Source: Cepaea nemoralis
Taxonomy: Eukaryota; Mollusca; Gastropoda; Stylommatophora; Helicidae
Length of the DNA: 64,000 bases
Direction: 5' to 3'
Assembly (NCBI GenBank): GCA_014155875.1
Contig: JACEFZ010014466.1
Coordinates: 27,432-91,431, forward strand
Shown: positions 12,186-21,573 of the stretch, one piece after another
Numbering within the stretch: position 1 is the first letter of the stretch
Layout of the letters: each line of letters starts with the position of its first letter
The notes under the pieces: model-generated
Database searches by the model: none
Seen by the model: only the letters and a program-made list of their open reading frames with translations
Told to the model about the DNA's origin: nothing
Made by a program: the position numbers and the translations under genes

Positions 12186-12600
12186 TCTATCTATAGACTA
12201 TACGTATCCTGTATTCAACTGTATTGAAAGCCCTATCAGTTCCCACTGATGGTTAAATGATAGTAAGAGTTCATCGCCTACATTAAACCTGGATTATTTT
12301 TTATTAAATTATAAATAAAAATGTATGTGTTAGATACATTATCTAAATAAGAACATACATGATATGTAGTAAATATCATCTAATGGTTTCATATATTCGG
12401 AAATAGTTAAACTGATATTACCATGTGGATTTTCCGTGGTTTTTTGAAACACTGAAGCACGTGATTCTTCCGTCCACTTGCGTCCAGTTTGATGCAATGA
12501 ATGCTTGCCTAGCCAGCCTCACACACGCGGCCTTTTAATTACATGGAGTGGGGTGGGTGGGGGTAGGGGGTTGTCCCTTCCTGGTCACGGACATGTGACT
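12186..12600. other. Unassigned AT-rich spacer
   Basis: No coding potential was recognised. 12,545-12,575 is a G-rich run (GTGGGTGGGGGTAGGGGG). Confidence 0.4.
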
Positions 12601-13015
12601 GTGCAGGAAGCGCATGGAAGAGAAAGTTGGACAATGAGCAGTCAAGCTGAAAAACATCTGGTGGCTGCAGAAATGTGGTTTCTGAGGAGAATGCAAAGAA
12701 TACCATGGACAGACAGAAAAACCAATGACCAAGTTCTACAGGAGACAAATGAAAATCGTAAACTGATTACAGAAATCAGACGTAGATAGTCAACATTTTT
12801 TGGACATGTTATGAGAAGAAATAAATTGGAGAACTTGATGGCAGTTTGGCAAGATCGAAGGGAACAGACCAAGGGGAATACCGAGAAGTAAATACCTGGA
12901 TGGCTTGGCCACATGGCATGGTCGAGACAGGAACAATGAGCTGATCCACGACTCTGGTGATCGAGTGAAATGACCGCCCACGCTTTCCGGCATGGCACAT
13001 GATTGATTGATTGAC
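12601..13015 (+). pseudogene. LINE family L1, 3' end
   Basis: Translation reads TMSSQAEKHLVAAEMWFLRR, MQRIPWTDRKTNDQVLQETN and FFGHVMRRNKLENL, the C-terminal region shared with the copies at 57 kb and 0.8 kb. The 3' end (GGCACATGATTGATTGATTG) carries a short ATTG-type tail. Stops after ITEIRRR and a frameshift near 12,845 disable it. Confidence 0.88.
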
Positions 13016-13019
13016 TGCG

Positions 13020-13270
13020 CAGGTCCCAGAAATAAAAAAAAAATTAAGTTGCATGTCCTTCACAGGACGTAGCAGTCAACCCAAGCATTTTCGCTGTTCG
13101 TGATTCCTGGGCAAATTTTACGTTCAGTAGTTTGCCATTGCTTTCTAAACGACCGGCTCCTATACATTTTCGAAAAAAACCAGCACCGCTGTGTTTCGAA
13201 CCCGGGTATACGGGCTCACAAACCGCGTTCGCAAGCCCTTAGCCACAGAGACCGATTCCCAGAAATTACT
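13020..13270 (-). mobile_element. tRNA-derived SINE, family A copy 1
   Basis: On the minus strand a tRNA-like head (TGTGGCTAAGGGCTTGCG, then GGGTTCGAAAC as B box) is followed by a body AAGCAATGGCAAACTACTGA and a 3' end with GTTGACTGCTACGTCCTGTG and GAAGGACATG. The same body and tail recur at 15.1, 16.6, 49.3 and 50.0 kb, defining one family. Confidence 0.85.
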
Positions 13271-13401
13271 CCAGCCTTATTCCATCTCATTCTACTATTA
13301 CCCCTACCCCGTTCAACCTCAGACAAGAAGTTATATTAGGGTCCATCGTCTAGCTCAGATTAATAATCACATGACCGAGTCAGCCATTCTGATATTAATT
13401 T

Positions 13402-13540
13402 GAAGGTGATTGTTGTCCAAAGAGTTGATTGTTGTCCAAAGAGTTGATTGTTATCCAAAGAGTTGATTGTTGTCCAAAGAGATGATTGTTATCCAAAGAG
13501 TTGATTGTTGTCCAAAGAGATGATTGTTATCCAAAGAGGA
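13402..13540. repeat. 19-bp tandem repeat
   Basis: About seven copies of TTGATTGTTGTCCAAAGAG with alternating GTTGTCC and GTTATCC variants. Confidence 0.95.
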
Positions 13541-14689
13541 TAAGCATATAACTCCTCCGTACCTCATCTTGTTATAGTCCATGAAGTGTGGCGTCGGTGA
13601 TCATGTCTGTTCTCAACCTGCAGTCACTCGTACTGCCAGTAATTTCTGGTACCTATGTTGTGACAAGCGGAAAGAGAGAAAGGGGAAGACAGCGTGAGAA
13701 CATTCTTGACGGTGGCATCATAGCACGGAATTGATCCATGCCTTTTGGAGATCTTCAATTTATGAGGAAACATGATAGCCTACGCTAGCCGGCAAGGCAC
13801 TGGATGATGATGTAAGCCCATGCCTGAATGTCAAACTGTCCAGCATCTCCTCGCCCAGTCTCCCTTCACCTCTCCACTCCTACAACTTTCCCCAATGCAT
13901 GACGTACTCCGGATGTCCCATTCCCAAGGACGCCCAAAGAATGCGGACTGTTCTCTTCTGATTCGAGCAAACAGTTCACTTTCTGACGTTAACTCAGGAA
14001 CATGAGGTAGATTTTCTCAGTATGATACAAACAAGTCTTCGAAATGCCGCCCCTTAAATGTGTTTTTCTTTCTTTTCGAAATACCACCCCTTAAAGATTA
14101 TTAATTATTGTTTGGTTCAAACTGTATTTTGATTTCACCCCTTTACGGTGGCGCCTGATACTGCCGCCTCTCTGTATCATTGCACGGCACGGTCCTGGGT
14201 TAACTTCTTTCAATATTTCTCCTTGACTCTTTTTACCCGACCATTGTGTTCTCGTAATACACAGGAAATCAGTTGGGGAACCCATTGAGACCACCAAGAC
14301 AGTCCATAAACAAACACACATAGCATTGCCTGGCGCTCACAGAAGGAGAAGAAGGAAATAGAGACCAGTGGACGCACTAGACAATATAAAATTTGAAAGC
14401 TATAGTTAGAGACCGGGATTCGAACCTATCACCTCCAAATAATGACATCATCTTGCTGCAGGAACAAATGTATAATGCGCATGACCGACAGGACACCCCT
14501 TTTTTGTTCTCGTAATTCTGTTATTATTATTATTTTTTAAATATATTTGTTGTCTTGTTCCAGACGTATTGATGTTACCTTTCCTCTGGAGTACACTAGA
14601 CAGGCCGAGAGAGGGATCATGCTGCATGGGCAACACATGGTCTCTAAATTCAGCCCAGGCTTTGTGTTATGGAGAGGTGTAACTCCATT
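13541..14689. other. Unassigned spacer with an isolated B-box-like site
   Basis: No gene is supported. At 14,408-14,423 the minus strand reads GGTTCGAATCCCGGTC, a perfect tRNA B box, but no convincing A box lies at the right distance, so it may be the end of an old SINE. A short imperfect duplication (CGAAATGCCGCCCCTTAAA and CGAAATACCACCCCTTAAA) lies near 14,040 and 14,080. Confidence 0.4.
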
Positions 14690-14730
14690 TTACAAACTAT
14701 CGTCTGTCAAGGCGGCAAGGTGCCAGTCAG
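14690..14730 (+). pseudogene. LINE L3 extreme 3' end
   Basis: ACAAACTATCGTCTGTCAAG followed by GCGGCAAGGTGCCA matches the terminal 35 bp or so of the L3 copies at 12.0 and 19.9 kb. Nothing upstream matches L3. Confidence 0.7.
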
Positions 14731-14754
14731 TTCTATTGTATTATAAAGCCACAT

Positions 14755-14935
14755 CTCATAAATTCCTCACTTGTCTGCTATTTTCCACGATTCGCTTCCG
14801 TACATCAGGATTGGCTCAGTATAGCTCTTTAGAACTCTGCCACCTGGTTGACAGATAAATTGTAGAGAATATTCTTTATCTTGTGAAATACTACCTTTGC
14901 CTGGGCTATTCATTTCATTTCCTTATGTCTTCCAT
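14755..14935 (-). pseudogene. LINE L1-like RT fragment
   Basis: The minus strand reads IAQAKVVFHKIKNIL, then an L-K-SYTEPILMYGSESWKIA-like block across a frameshift, matching the RVLKCYIEPILLYGCEAW region of L1. It is a short internal fragment. Confidence 0.65.
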
Positions 14936-15059
14936 TATTAATGGTAGCTTAAAGCATCGACTTGCTTCATTCACTTTGAATTTGTATTTAGTAATTGTGT
15001 CGACATATAAGAAGAGTCCTGAAAGGATAGCCTAAGGCGTCGCTTCATGGCGAGATTTT

Positions 15060-15285
15060 TTTTCTTTGGTTCGCATATCCTTTACAGAACATCGCTGTCA
15101 ACATCAGCATCTTTCAGCTGATTGTTTATTTTTTGGCAAGATTACGCTCAATAGTTTGCCATTGATTTAAGAGCGGCCGGCTCACATATCCCGTAAGTTA
15201 CCAACGCGTCGAAAACCGAGAACTCGCACAGGTTACGTTACTCGCGAGAATATACGGGATTACGGAGAAAGACGTGGTAGAGGGA
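15060..15285 (-). mobile_element. tRNA-derived SINE, family A copy 2
   Basis: The minus strand shows the family A body AATGGCAAACTATTGAGCGT and 3' end GATGCTGATGTTGACAGCGA ... GTAAAGGATATGCG. The head (15,185-15,285) is diverged but keeps TTACGGGATATGTGAGCCGG, comparable to copy 3. Confidence 0.75.
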
Positions 15286-15396
15286 CACCTAGCTAATCTA
15301 CATGCTTAAACAATCAGTTCAGTCACTGGAAGTAGTAGTATATATGGACTACTACTGCAGATCAAAGTGTAGAGAAACACAATTTCTTCTGTTTAT

Positions 15397-15469
<73 letters not shown>

Positions 15470-15534
15470 CTCTCTCTCGGTCTCTCTCTCGCTCTCTCTC
15501 TGTCTGTCTCTCTCTGTCTGTCTGTCTCTCTCTT

Positions 15535-15567
<33 letters not shown>

Positions 15568-15732
15568 CTCGCTCTCTCTCTCGGTCTCTCTCTCGCTCTC
15601 TCTCTGTCTGTCTCTCTCTGTCTGTCTCTCTCTCTTTCTCTCTCTCTGTCTGTCTGTCTGTCTCTCTCTCTCCCTCCCTCTCTCTCTATTTACCTCTTTC
15701 TCCTTCTCCCCTCCCGCCCCCCCCCCCCCTCC
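15397..15732. repeat. CT/CTGT microsatellite and poly-C
   Basis: About 300 bp of (CT)n interspersed with TCTG and TCTCG units, in which one block of about 110 bp is itself repeated, ending in a run of 13 C (15,717-15,729). Confidence 0.97.
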
Positions 15733-15824
15733 CCCACCAGACCAAACCCTTTGTTTTGACTTTATGTTGTCAATAATAATCTACCATTTCTTGTACTGCA
15801 TATTCAGTGAACTTGTTTTTTAAA

Positions 15825-15960
15825 CGCTTGCTTTAGCCCAACTGACCGGTGTAGGGGAGGAGGGGGGGGGGGATATGAACCAAGTACCCCTGCATCAGCA
15901 CAACGGATGTATAAGAGCGGGCGCCCCAATCATTTGGCCATGTTATGCTGACTTCCGGTC
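15825..15960 (-). mobile_element. tRNA-derived SINE, family B copy 2
   Basis: The minus strand has ACATGGCCAAATGATTGGGG (A-box region), a central CTTATACATCCGTTGTGCTG and a B-box-like GGTTCATATCC, paralleling the copy ending at 6,800. A G-run of 12 interrupts the element just after the B box on this strand (C-run). Confidence 0.65.
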
Positions 15961-16504
15961 ATTATTGTGATCAAAAACTGTATTACCGCTATAATGCACA
16001 AGAAATGTTTACATTTATTCTACATTTACTACATTATAATATACCAACATTTTTGATAATGTATCACCGGCGTATTCGATAACTGATTTAGAAGTTTCTA
16101 AATTATATCTGCAGTAATCATTTTCAGATTGTTAAAAAAAAATGTGTTGCGTAGGTTTATGTTGTGTGTGAAGGGCAGGTGAAGGCGGAGTCATGAATAT
16201 GTATTTGGACTGGGTCAATGACTTCTGGATAGAAAGTCTGGACACGTGTTGTGTACTCTGAATGAAAGTAGTTCTACACTGATAGACAAACACCCACGCG
16301 CTCACATGTTTTCTGTGTACTACACTACACCTTTCTCTTGGCCAGTCCTACTCCCATCACTATCTTGTTTTATATGTTTGTTAATTGTTAATTAACTCTT
16401 TCTCCTATCTATCTCTCTGTCTGATTTACGTTTTATTCTATCTATCTGTACGTTTTTAGATTTACTCTTTCACCTGTTTATTTTCCAGTCAGCAATAACT
16501 AAGT
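15961..16504. other. Unassigned spacer
   Basis: AT-rich sequence with short TCTATC repeats near 16,400. No gene or element was recognised. Confidence 0.4.
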
Positions 16505-16760
16505 TGCCGGTCTCGCTGGCGGAGAGGTTAGCAGCTTTCTCCGTAACCCCGAAAACTCTCGTGGTTGACGTGAGCGCAAGGTAATTAGAAAGGGTTCGAG
16601 TCGCGCCAGTGACTTACGAGAGTATGGAGCCGGTCGCTCAGAAAGTCGTGGGGTGCTGATGAGCGTAATCTAGCCTAGGAATCAACATACAACTGAAAGA
16701 TGCTGGTGTTGACCGCAATATCCTGAAACAGGATGGAAACGCGGAAAAGAAATAAAATAA
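16505..16760 (+). mobile_element. tRNA-derived SINE, family A copy 3
   Basis: The best head in the window: CTGGCGGAGAGGTTAGCAG as A-box region, an insertion-like middle, GGGTTCGAGTCGCG as B box, then GAGTATGGAGCCGGTCGCTC and the family tail AAGATGCTGGTGTTGACCGC followed by AATATCCTGAAACAGGATGG. It is the only family A copy in this stretch on the plus strand. Confidence 0.85.
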
Positions 16761-16896
16761 CTAAGTTGTTTTGATTTTTAGAGTGAGACAACTGCACGTT
16801 ATTTTCTCCTCATTTAGCTTCACTAGCCATATTTTAACCCATACATTTAGCATTAATGAGGCAAGCTGCATCCTGTTGTTAGCTGTATTAATAATT

Positions 16897-17028
16897 ATAT
16901 CCTTCACAAGTCTCTCATCTCATCTCATCTCATCATGTTCCTCTTGTATCTTGCGGTGTCGAGGTGAAGTATAAACATCGGGAGAGTGCCCGCTTATGGG
17001 CTTCATGTACACATATCCTTCACAAGTC
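16897..17028 (-). mobile_element. Minimal 5'-truncated L2 insertion with 16-bp target duplication
   Basis: A 100-bp piece of the L2 3' end (16,913-17,012; minus strand, ending in the ATCTC-type tail on the plus strand) is flanked by perfect 16-bp direct repeats ATATCCTTCACAAGTC at 16,897-16,912 and 17,013-17,028. This is the expected product of target-primed reverse transcription with extreme 5' truncation. The target lies at the 3' end of the adjoining SINE. Confidence 0.92.
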
Positions 17029-17292
17029 CACGTGGCTAAATCGTCTACGTAGATGGAGGTTTCGCTTAAAGTCGCTTAAAAGTCGCCAGGGTCGACTTCA
17101 TTGCACCGGGTTTTTATCCCATATGGCTCGGTCTCTTTCCGCAGAGTGGAAAGCGTCGTACAAAGCACGAACTCCGTTGCTTCGGCGACGACCCACAGGA
17201 GTCTCCGAAAAATTCACTCGTGACCCGAAGGATGCGGCCCGGAATCGAACCCACAAACGGCTTGATCACTTCGCCACGGAAACTCCCAGCCT
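17013..17292 (-). mobile_element. tRNA-derived SINE related to family A
   Basis: The minus strand has CCGTGGCGAAGTGATCAAGC (A box) and GGGTTCGATTCCGGG (B box), a strong tRNA-like head. The body differs from family A, but the end GACTTGTGAAGGATATGTG resembles the family A tail, so a chimeric subfamily with a shared 3' end is possible. Confidence 0.8.
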
Positions 17293-17339
17293 TGAAGAGA
17301 TTAGAACAAGAAGCTGGAGGCGTGTACTTTGGCAAGTGA

Positions 17340-17990
17340 GTTGTGCTTATATATGTATATATTCCAGGAAAAGTGTTGGTGTAAGAACTCCTCCTTGGGG
17401 GGGGGGGGGGGGGGGGAACCACCTTGATGCGACACTGTCTTGCTGGTTTGTCCTTGTACTTTTGTCATGGCTGTTTTGTTCTCGGGGTAGTGGTCCATGG
17501 CTGATGCATTTGTACACTTCCCCGCACGCCTGCATTTTTCGTAATTTTAATTTCAACCCATCCTTCCACACTTTATCAAATGCTTTTTCTAATCTACCCA
17601 GAACACTATTGTGTACTGTTTCTCTTGTAAGGCATCCCCTGTTTCTTGAGCTGTGTAGGTTATTTGATCTTCTGTGGATCTGTAATTTCTGAATCTTGAT
17701 TATTGTGGAATTAAGATATGTTTTTCCTCTAGACGCCACATTAATCTCTATTTAACATTGTGTTCCATTAATTTCCCTACACAGCTGAGTAGACTGATAC
17801 GTCGATAGCCATTTTGGCCCCGGTAGATCTCAATTATTCTTTAGGACTGTATTAATATAGCCTCTTCCCATGCTTGCTGAACTATTCCTCTCTTCCAGCT
17901 GTAACTTAGCAATTCTAATAGTTTCTTTTTTTTTTTTTTTTCATTAGCACATAGTCCAGTAAGCATTTTATGAGATTTCTTCTTTTTGAG
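17340..17990 (-). pseudogene. Jockey-like LINE RT remnant (L4)
   Basis: In minus-strand order: LLELLSYSWKRGIVQQAWEE near 17,850-17,910, NGYRRISLLSCVGKLMEHNV near 17,750-17,810, LEKAFDKVWKDGLKLKLRKM near 17,560-17,600 (motif A) and QGGVLTPTLF near 17,380 (motif B). This order and these motifs are those of the jockey/CR1 type RT. A 20-base G run (17,397-17,416) sits just before motif B and shifts the frame. The YADD block is not seen, so the copy is truncated and dead. Confidence 0.82.
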
Positions 17991-18004
17991 GGCTCTCATT
18001 GCCA

Positions 18005-19890
18005 ATTACTCCATATTTAAATGTGCCACATGCAAAAGGCTGCCAGGCAGTGTGCAAATGATTATTGGATCAAGTTATGTGAGTCCATTCAAATCGCAAG
18101 TGATAAGGGAAACATCAGAAGTATGCACGAAGGAATAAAGAAAGTCTGTGGTCCAATGATCAAAAGAAGTGCACCGCTGAAAACCTTGACTGGAGAAATC
18201 ATCACTGATAAGAAACAGCAGATGGACAGGTGGGTAGAGCACTATTTGGAGCTTTACTCAAGTGAGACCAAACTAGCGGATGATACCCTCAACGCCATAG
18301 AGGCTCTATCAACTCTTGACCACCTGGACACACTTCCCACCATAACAGAAGTTAAGTGTGCTATAAATGAATTTGCATCTGGCAAGGCTCCAGGTAAGAA
18401 TGGGATTCCAATAGAGGTTATCAGGAGTGGGCAAGACACACTCACTCTACAGATCCACCAGCTAATAGAGCTATGCTGGCGAGAAGGACAAGTCCCACAG
18501 GATTTCAAAGATTCAAGCATCATAACACTGTACAAGAACAAGAGCGATCGGAGCGACTGCAACAACTATAGGGGTATCTCACTTCTGTGTATTGTTGGAA
18601 AAGTATTTGCCAGAATTGTTCTGCGCAGACTTCAAGTCCTAGGAGAACAAGTCTACCCCGAATCACAGTGTGGCTTTCGACAGGACCGGTCCTACCATTG
18701 ATATGATATTCTCATTGCGACAAATGCAAGAAAAATGCCGTGAACAGAATCAACCACTGTTAATTGCCTTCATTGACCTCACAAAGGCATTTGATTTGGT
18801 CAGTCGTGAGGGTCTGTTCAAGGCACTAAAGAAGATTGGGTGCCCACCAACTCTTCTGTCCATTGTGGAATCGTTCCACACAGGCATGAAGGGTATAATC
18901 AAGTTTGATGGTGCAACTTCTGAAGAGTTTGAAATCAAGAGTGGAGTTAAGCAAGGTTGTGTACTAGCTCCCACCCTCTTTGGAATATACTTTTCACTTC
19001 TACTGAAAATCAGGATTACGATGTCTACTATCTGCATTCTCCATTGCTTGTTCTGAATTTGGTTTAACAATTACCAAAATAAAAAAGGCACAGATTATGT
19101 CACAAGGTGCACATGGTGTGCCATCAATCTTTATTGACTACGCCGAACTAGAGATAGTTGACCATTTTACATATCTAGGATCAATGGTAAATAGCAAATT
19201 ATCCCTAGATCAGGAAATCAACATCAGGATTGGTAAGGCAGCAACAACAATAAACAGGTTAAGAAAAAGAGTCTGGGAGAACAGGAAGCTTACTGCCAAA
19301 GCAAAAGTCCTTGTCTACCAAGCCTGTGTCCTTAGTACTCTTCTTTATGGCAGTGAAACCTAAACAACTTACTTACGCCAAGAGAAACGTTTAAACAGCT
19401 TTCATATGCGGTGTCTGCGAAGAATTCTTGGTATTAAGTCGCAAGAAAAAAATCACAAATACTGAAGTATTGGAAAAATCAGGTTGTGTGACGGCGTGTT
19501 CCATGCTTAGTCTTCGTAGACTTAGATGGAAAGGACACGTTAGGAGGATGGATGATGGTAGAATACCAAAGAACATCGTTTTTGGTGAATTACAGATGGG
19601 TAAGAGATCTCAGCGTCAGCCTCTACTGCGATACAAAGAAGTGTAAGCGGGACATGAGAAAATGACTGCAGATAAGCTACACACCGAGCGTGTGAGACGT
19701 AAGATGGTGCATGATGGTGAAAATGACCATGTGTTCACATGCATCCACTGTGAACGAACATTTACAGCGTGAATTGGCCTTATCGGTCACATTCGCCACC
19801 GCCATGGGTTGTAGTTATTAAGCCTATTGGAAGCACAATGTAATAAACTATCGTCTGTCAAGACGGCAAGGTGCCAATGAATGAATGAAT
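18005..19890 (+). pseudogene. LINE family L3, longest copy, catalytic block deleted
   Basis: Plus-strand frames give the pre-RT region (KTLTGEIITDKKQQMDRWVE), EFASGKAPGKNGIPIEVI, YRGISLLCIVGKVFARIVLR, SQCGFRQDR, motif A AFIDLTKAFDLVSREGLFKA and motif B SGVKQGCVLAPTLFGIYFS. Around 19,020-19,050 the text jumps to ACSEFGLTIT, so the YADD motif C and flanks are deleted. The remainder carries FTYLGSMVNSKLSLDQEINI, KAKVLVYQACVLSTLLYGSE, RRLRWKGHVRRMDDGRIPKN and a C-terminal C2H2-like FTCIHCERTF...HIRHRHGL. It ends with an (AATG)n tail at 19,877-19,890. Frame breaks lie near 18,690 and 19,360. The endonuclease domain is missing (5' truncation). Confidence 0.9.
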
Positions 19891-20074
19891 GTCCAGTATT
19901 CTATACCCTGTAATATCCGACCGCACTGCCCAGTGTTCTATACCATGTAATATCCTCCAGCAATGTCCAGTGTTCTTTAATGGATTCTTATCTTCCAGAC
20001 ACACAATAATGGCCCCACCTCTATGTTGCTTGTTCCCCGTGAATGGATAATATTATAGTTATTAAAACATTGAG

Positions 20075-20225
20075 CACAACCCACTACTGGCACTGGCAAC
20101 GCTGATCGTATTCGCCGGTACGAACCTAAGGCCACGTCAATTTGGAAGCACTAGACTCGAGTTTCGCTCTCGTTTGAGCACGTCATTAGTGCATATACTT
20201 GACTGGGCCCGGGTTCACACCCGGA
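20075..20225 (-). mobile_element. SINE family C, left arm of a foldback pair
   Basis: The minus strand reads GATCCGGGTGTGAACCCGGG (B-box region), then ACTCGAGTCTAGTGCTTCCA, AATTGACGTGGCCTTAGGTT and GCCAGTAGTGGGTTGTGCTC. It is the inverted partner of 20,400-20,640. Confidence 0.8.
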
Positions 20226-20399
20226 TCACAAGCCTGTGACGCTGGATTTTAGGCGGCCTGGTGTGCATTGCCAGTCGAGAAGGCCTGACCAATCGAGGCC
20301 ACATCGATTGACGGATGACAGTCGCGGTGATCTGGCAAATTGTAAGCTCTAGTCTACGAGAGGTTAAGTTGCGATATTCTAGTGTGATAATTTGGTCGC

Positions 20400-20640
20400 C
20401 CTAGTGTGTGCCGCCGGGTCTAGTGGTTACATACCTGCGTCACACGCCACTGATCCGGGTTTGATCCTGGGTCCAGTCAAGGATATGCACTACTGACGAG
20501 CTCAAAAGGGAGCGAAACTCGAGTCTAGTGCTTCCAAATTGACGTGGCCTTAGGTTCGTACCGGAATACGATCATCGTTGCCAGTAGTGGGTTGTGCTCA
20601 ATGCTTAAATCTCAAATCCCGGAAAACAACTAAATAAATC
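20400..20640 (+). mobile_element. SINE family C, right arm of a foldback pair
   Basis: A tRNA-like head (GGGTCTAGTGGTTACATACC as A-box region; GGGTTTGATCCTGGG as B box) precedes the family C body, ending AATCCCGGAAAACAACTAAA. The 175 bp between the two arms is unassigned. Confidence 0.85.
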
Positions 20641-21074
20641 AATTTTATAGTTGTCACATGTCACCATTGATGTCCCTTTCCCCACGAATGAGTAATATTA
20701 TAGTTGTTAGATGTCGTAATTTCTGTCCTTTTCCCCATGAATGGATAATATTATAGTTGTCAGATGTCACCATTTGCTGTCAGTTTCTCCATAAATAGAT
20801 AATATTATAGTTGTCAGATGTCATATTTGCTGTCGGTTTCCCCTGAAAGGATAATGTTATAATGTCAGATGTCATCATTGCTGTCCCTTTCCCCATGAAA
20901 GGATAATATTATAGTTGTCAGATGTCATCATTGCTGTCAATTTCCCCTGAATGGATGATATTATAGTTGTCAGATGTCGTTATTGCTGTCTGTTTCCCCC
21001 TAAATGGATAATGTTAGTTATACATGTCAGATATTATCATTGCTGTCAGTTTCCCCCTAAATAGATAACGTTAT

Positions 21075-21295
21075 ACATACACACCCGCTTTACACGCCAG
21101 TGATCCGGGGCTTGTTTCCGGATCCGGTCAGGGATATGCACTACTGACGAGCTCAAACGAGAGCGAAACTCGAGTATAGTGCTTCCATATTGACGTGGAT
21201 AGGCCTTAGGTTCATACCAGAATACGATCAGCGTTGCCAGTAGTGGGTTGTGCTGAATATTTAAATTTCAAATCCCGAAACAACCAAATAATCAA
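21075..21295 (+). mobile_element. SINE family C, third copy
   Basis: Same body as above (GAGCGAAACTCGAGTATAGT, GCGTTGCCAGTAGTGGGTTG, AAATCCCGAAACAACC), lying inside the 53-bp minisatellite. The A box is weak; a B-box-like TTGTTTCCGGATCC is visible. Confidence 0.82.
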
Positions 21296-21573
21296 TGTTA
21301 TACATGTCAGATGTCGTCATTGCTGTCAGTTTCCCCCTAAATGGATAATGTTATACATGATAGATATCATCAGTGCTGTTCCTTTCCCTCTGCTCCCACA
21401 CATTCCTAAGATGTTACCATTCAGTTTCTCCATTGTGTTGTTCGGTGTCCTCTACTCTGCCATCTGCGCTCACACTGTCAACATTATTTAATCCTATTTG
21501 AAGTGGGTTTAATCTTTCCCACAATGTGATATACTGGCGGGCTATAGTCGCCTGGTGCACTTGGCTTTCCTTA

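Larger units (their letters stand above)
19985..21400. repeat. 53-bp minisatellite interrupted by SINEs
   Basis: Units contain GGATAATATTATAGTTGTCA and TCATTGCTGTCAGTTTCCCC with a period of 52-54 bp. Copies lie at about 19,985-20,072, 20,641-21,074 and 21,296-21,400, separated by family C SINE insertions. Confidence 0.88.

Noticed and set aside
14404..14425. tRNA gene suggested by a perfect B box
   Set aside because: No A box, acceptor stem or anticodon arm can be placed around it.
15302..15823. 173-codon Leu/Ser-rich frame
   Set aside because: Translation of the CT microsatellite; no other coding signal.
16505..16760. Genuine tRNA gene
   Set aside because: A and B boxes are present but the cloverleaf is disrupted and the unit continues into a dispersed SINE body.
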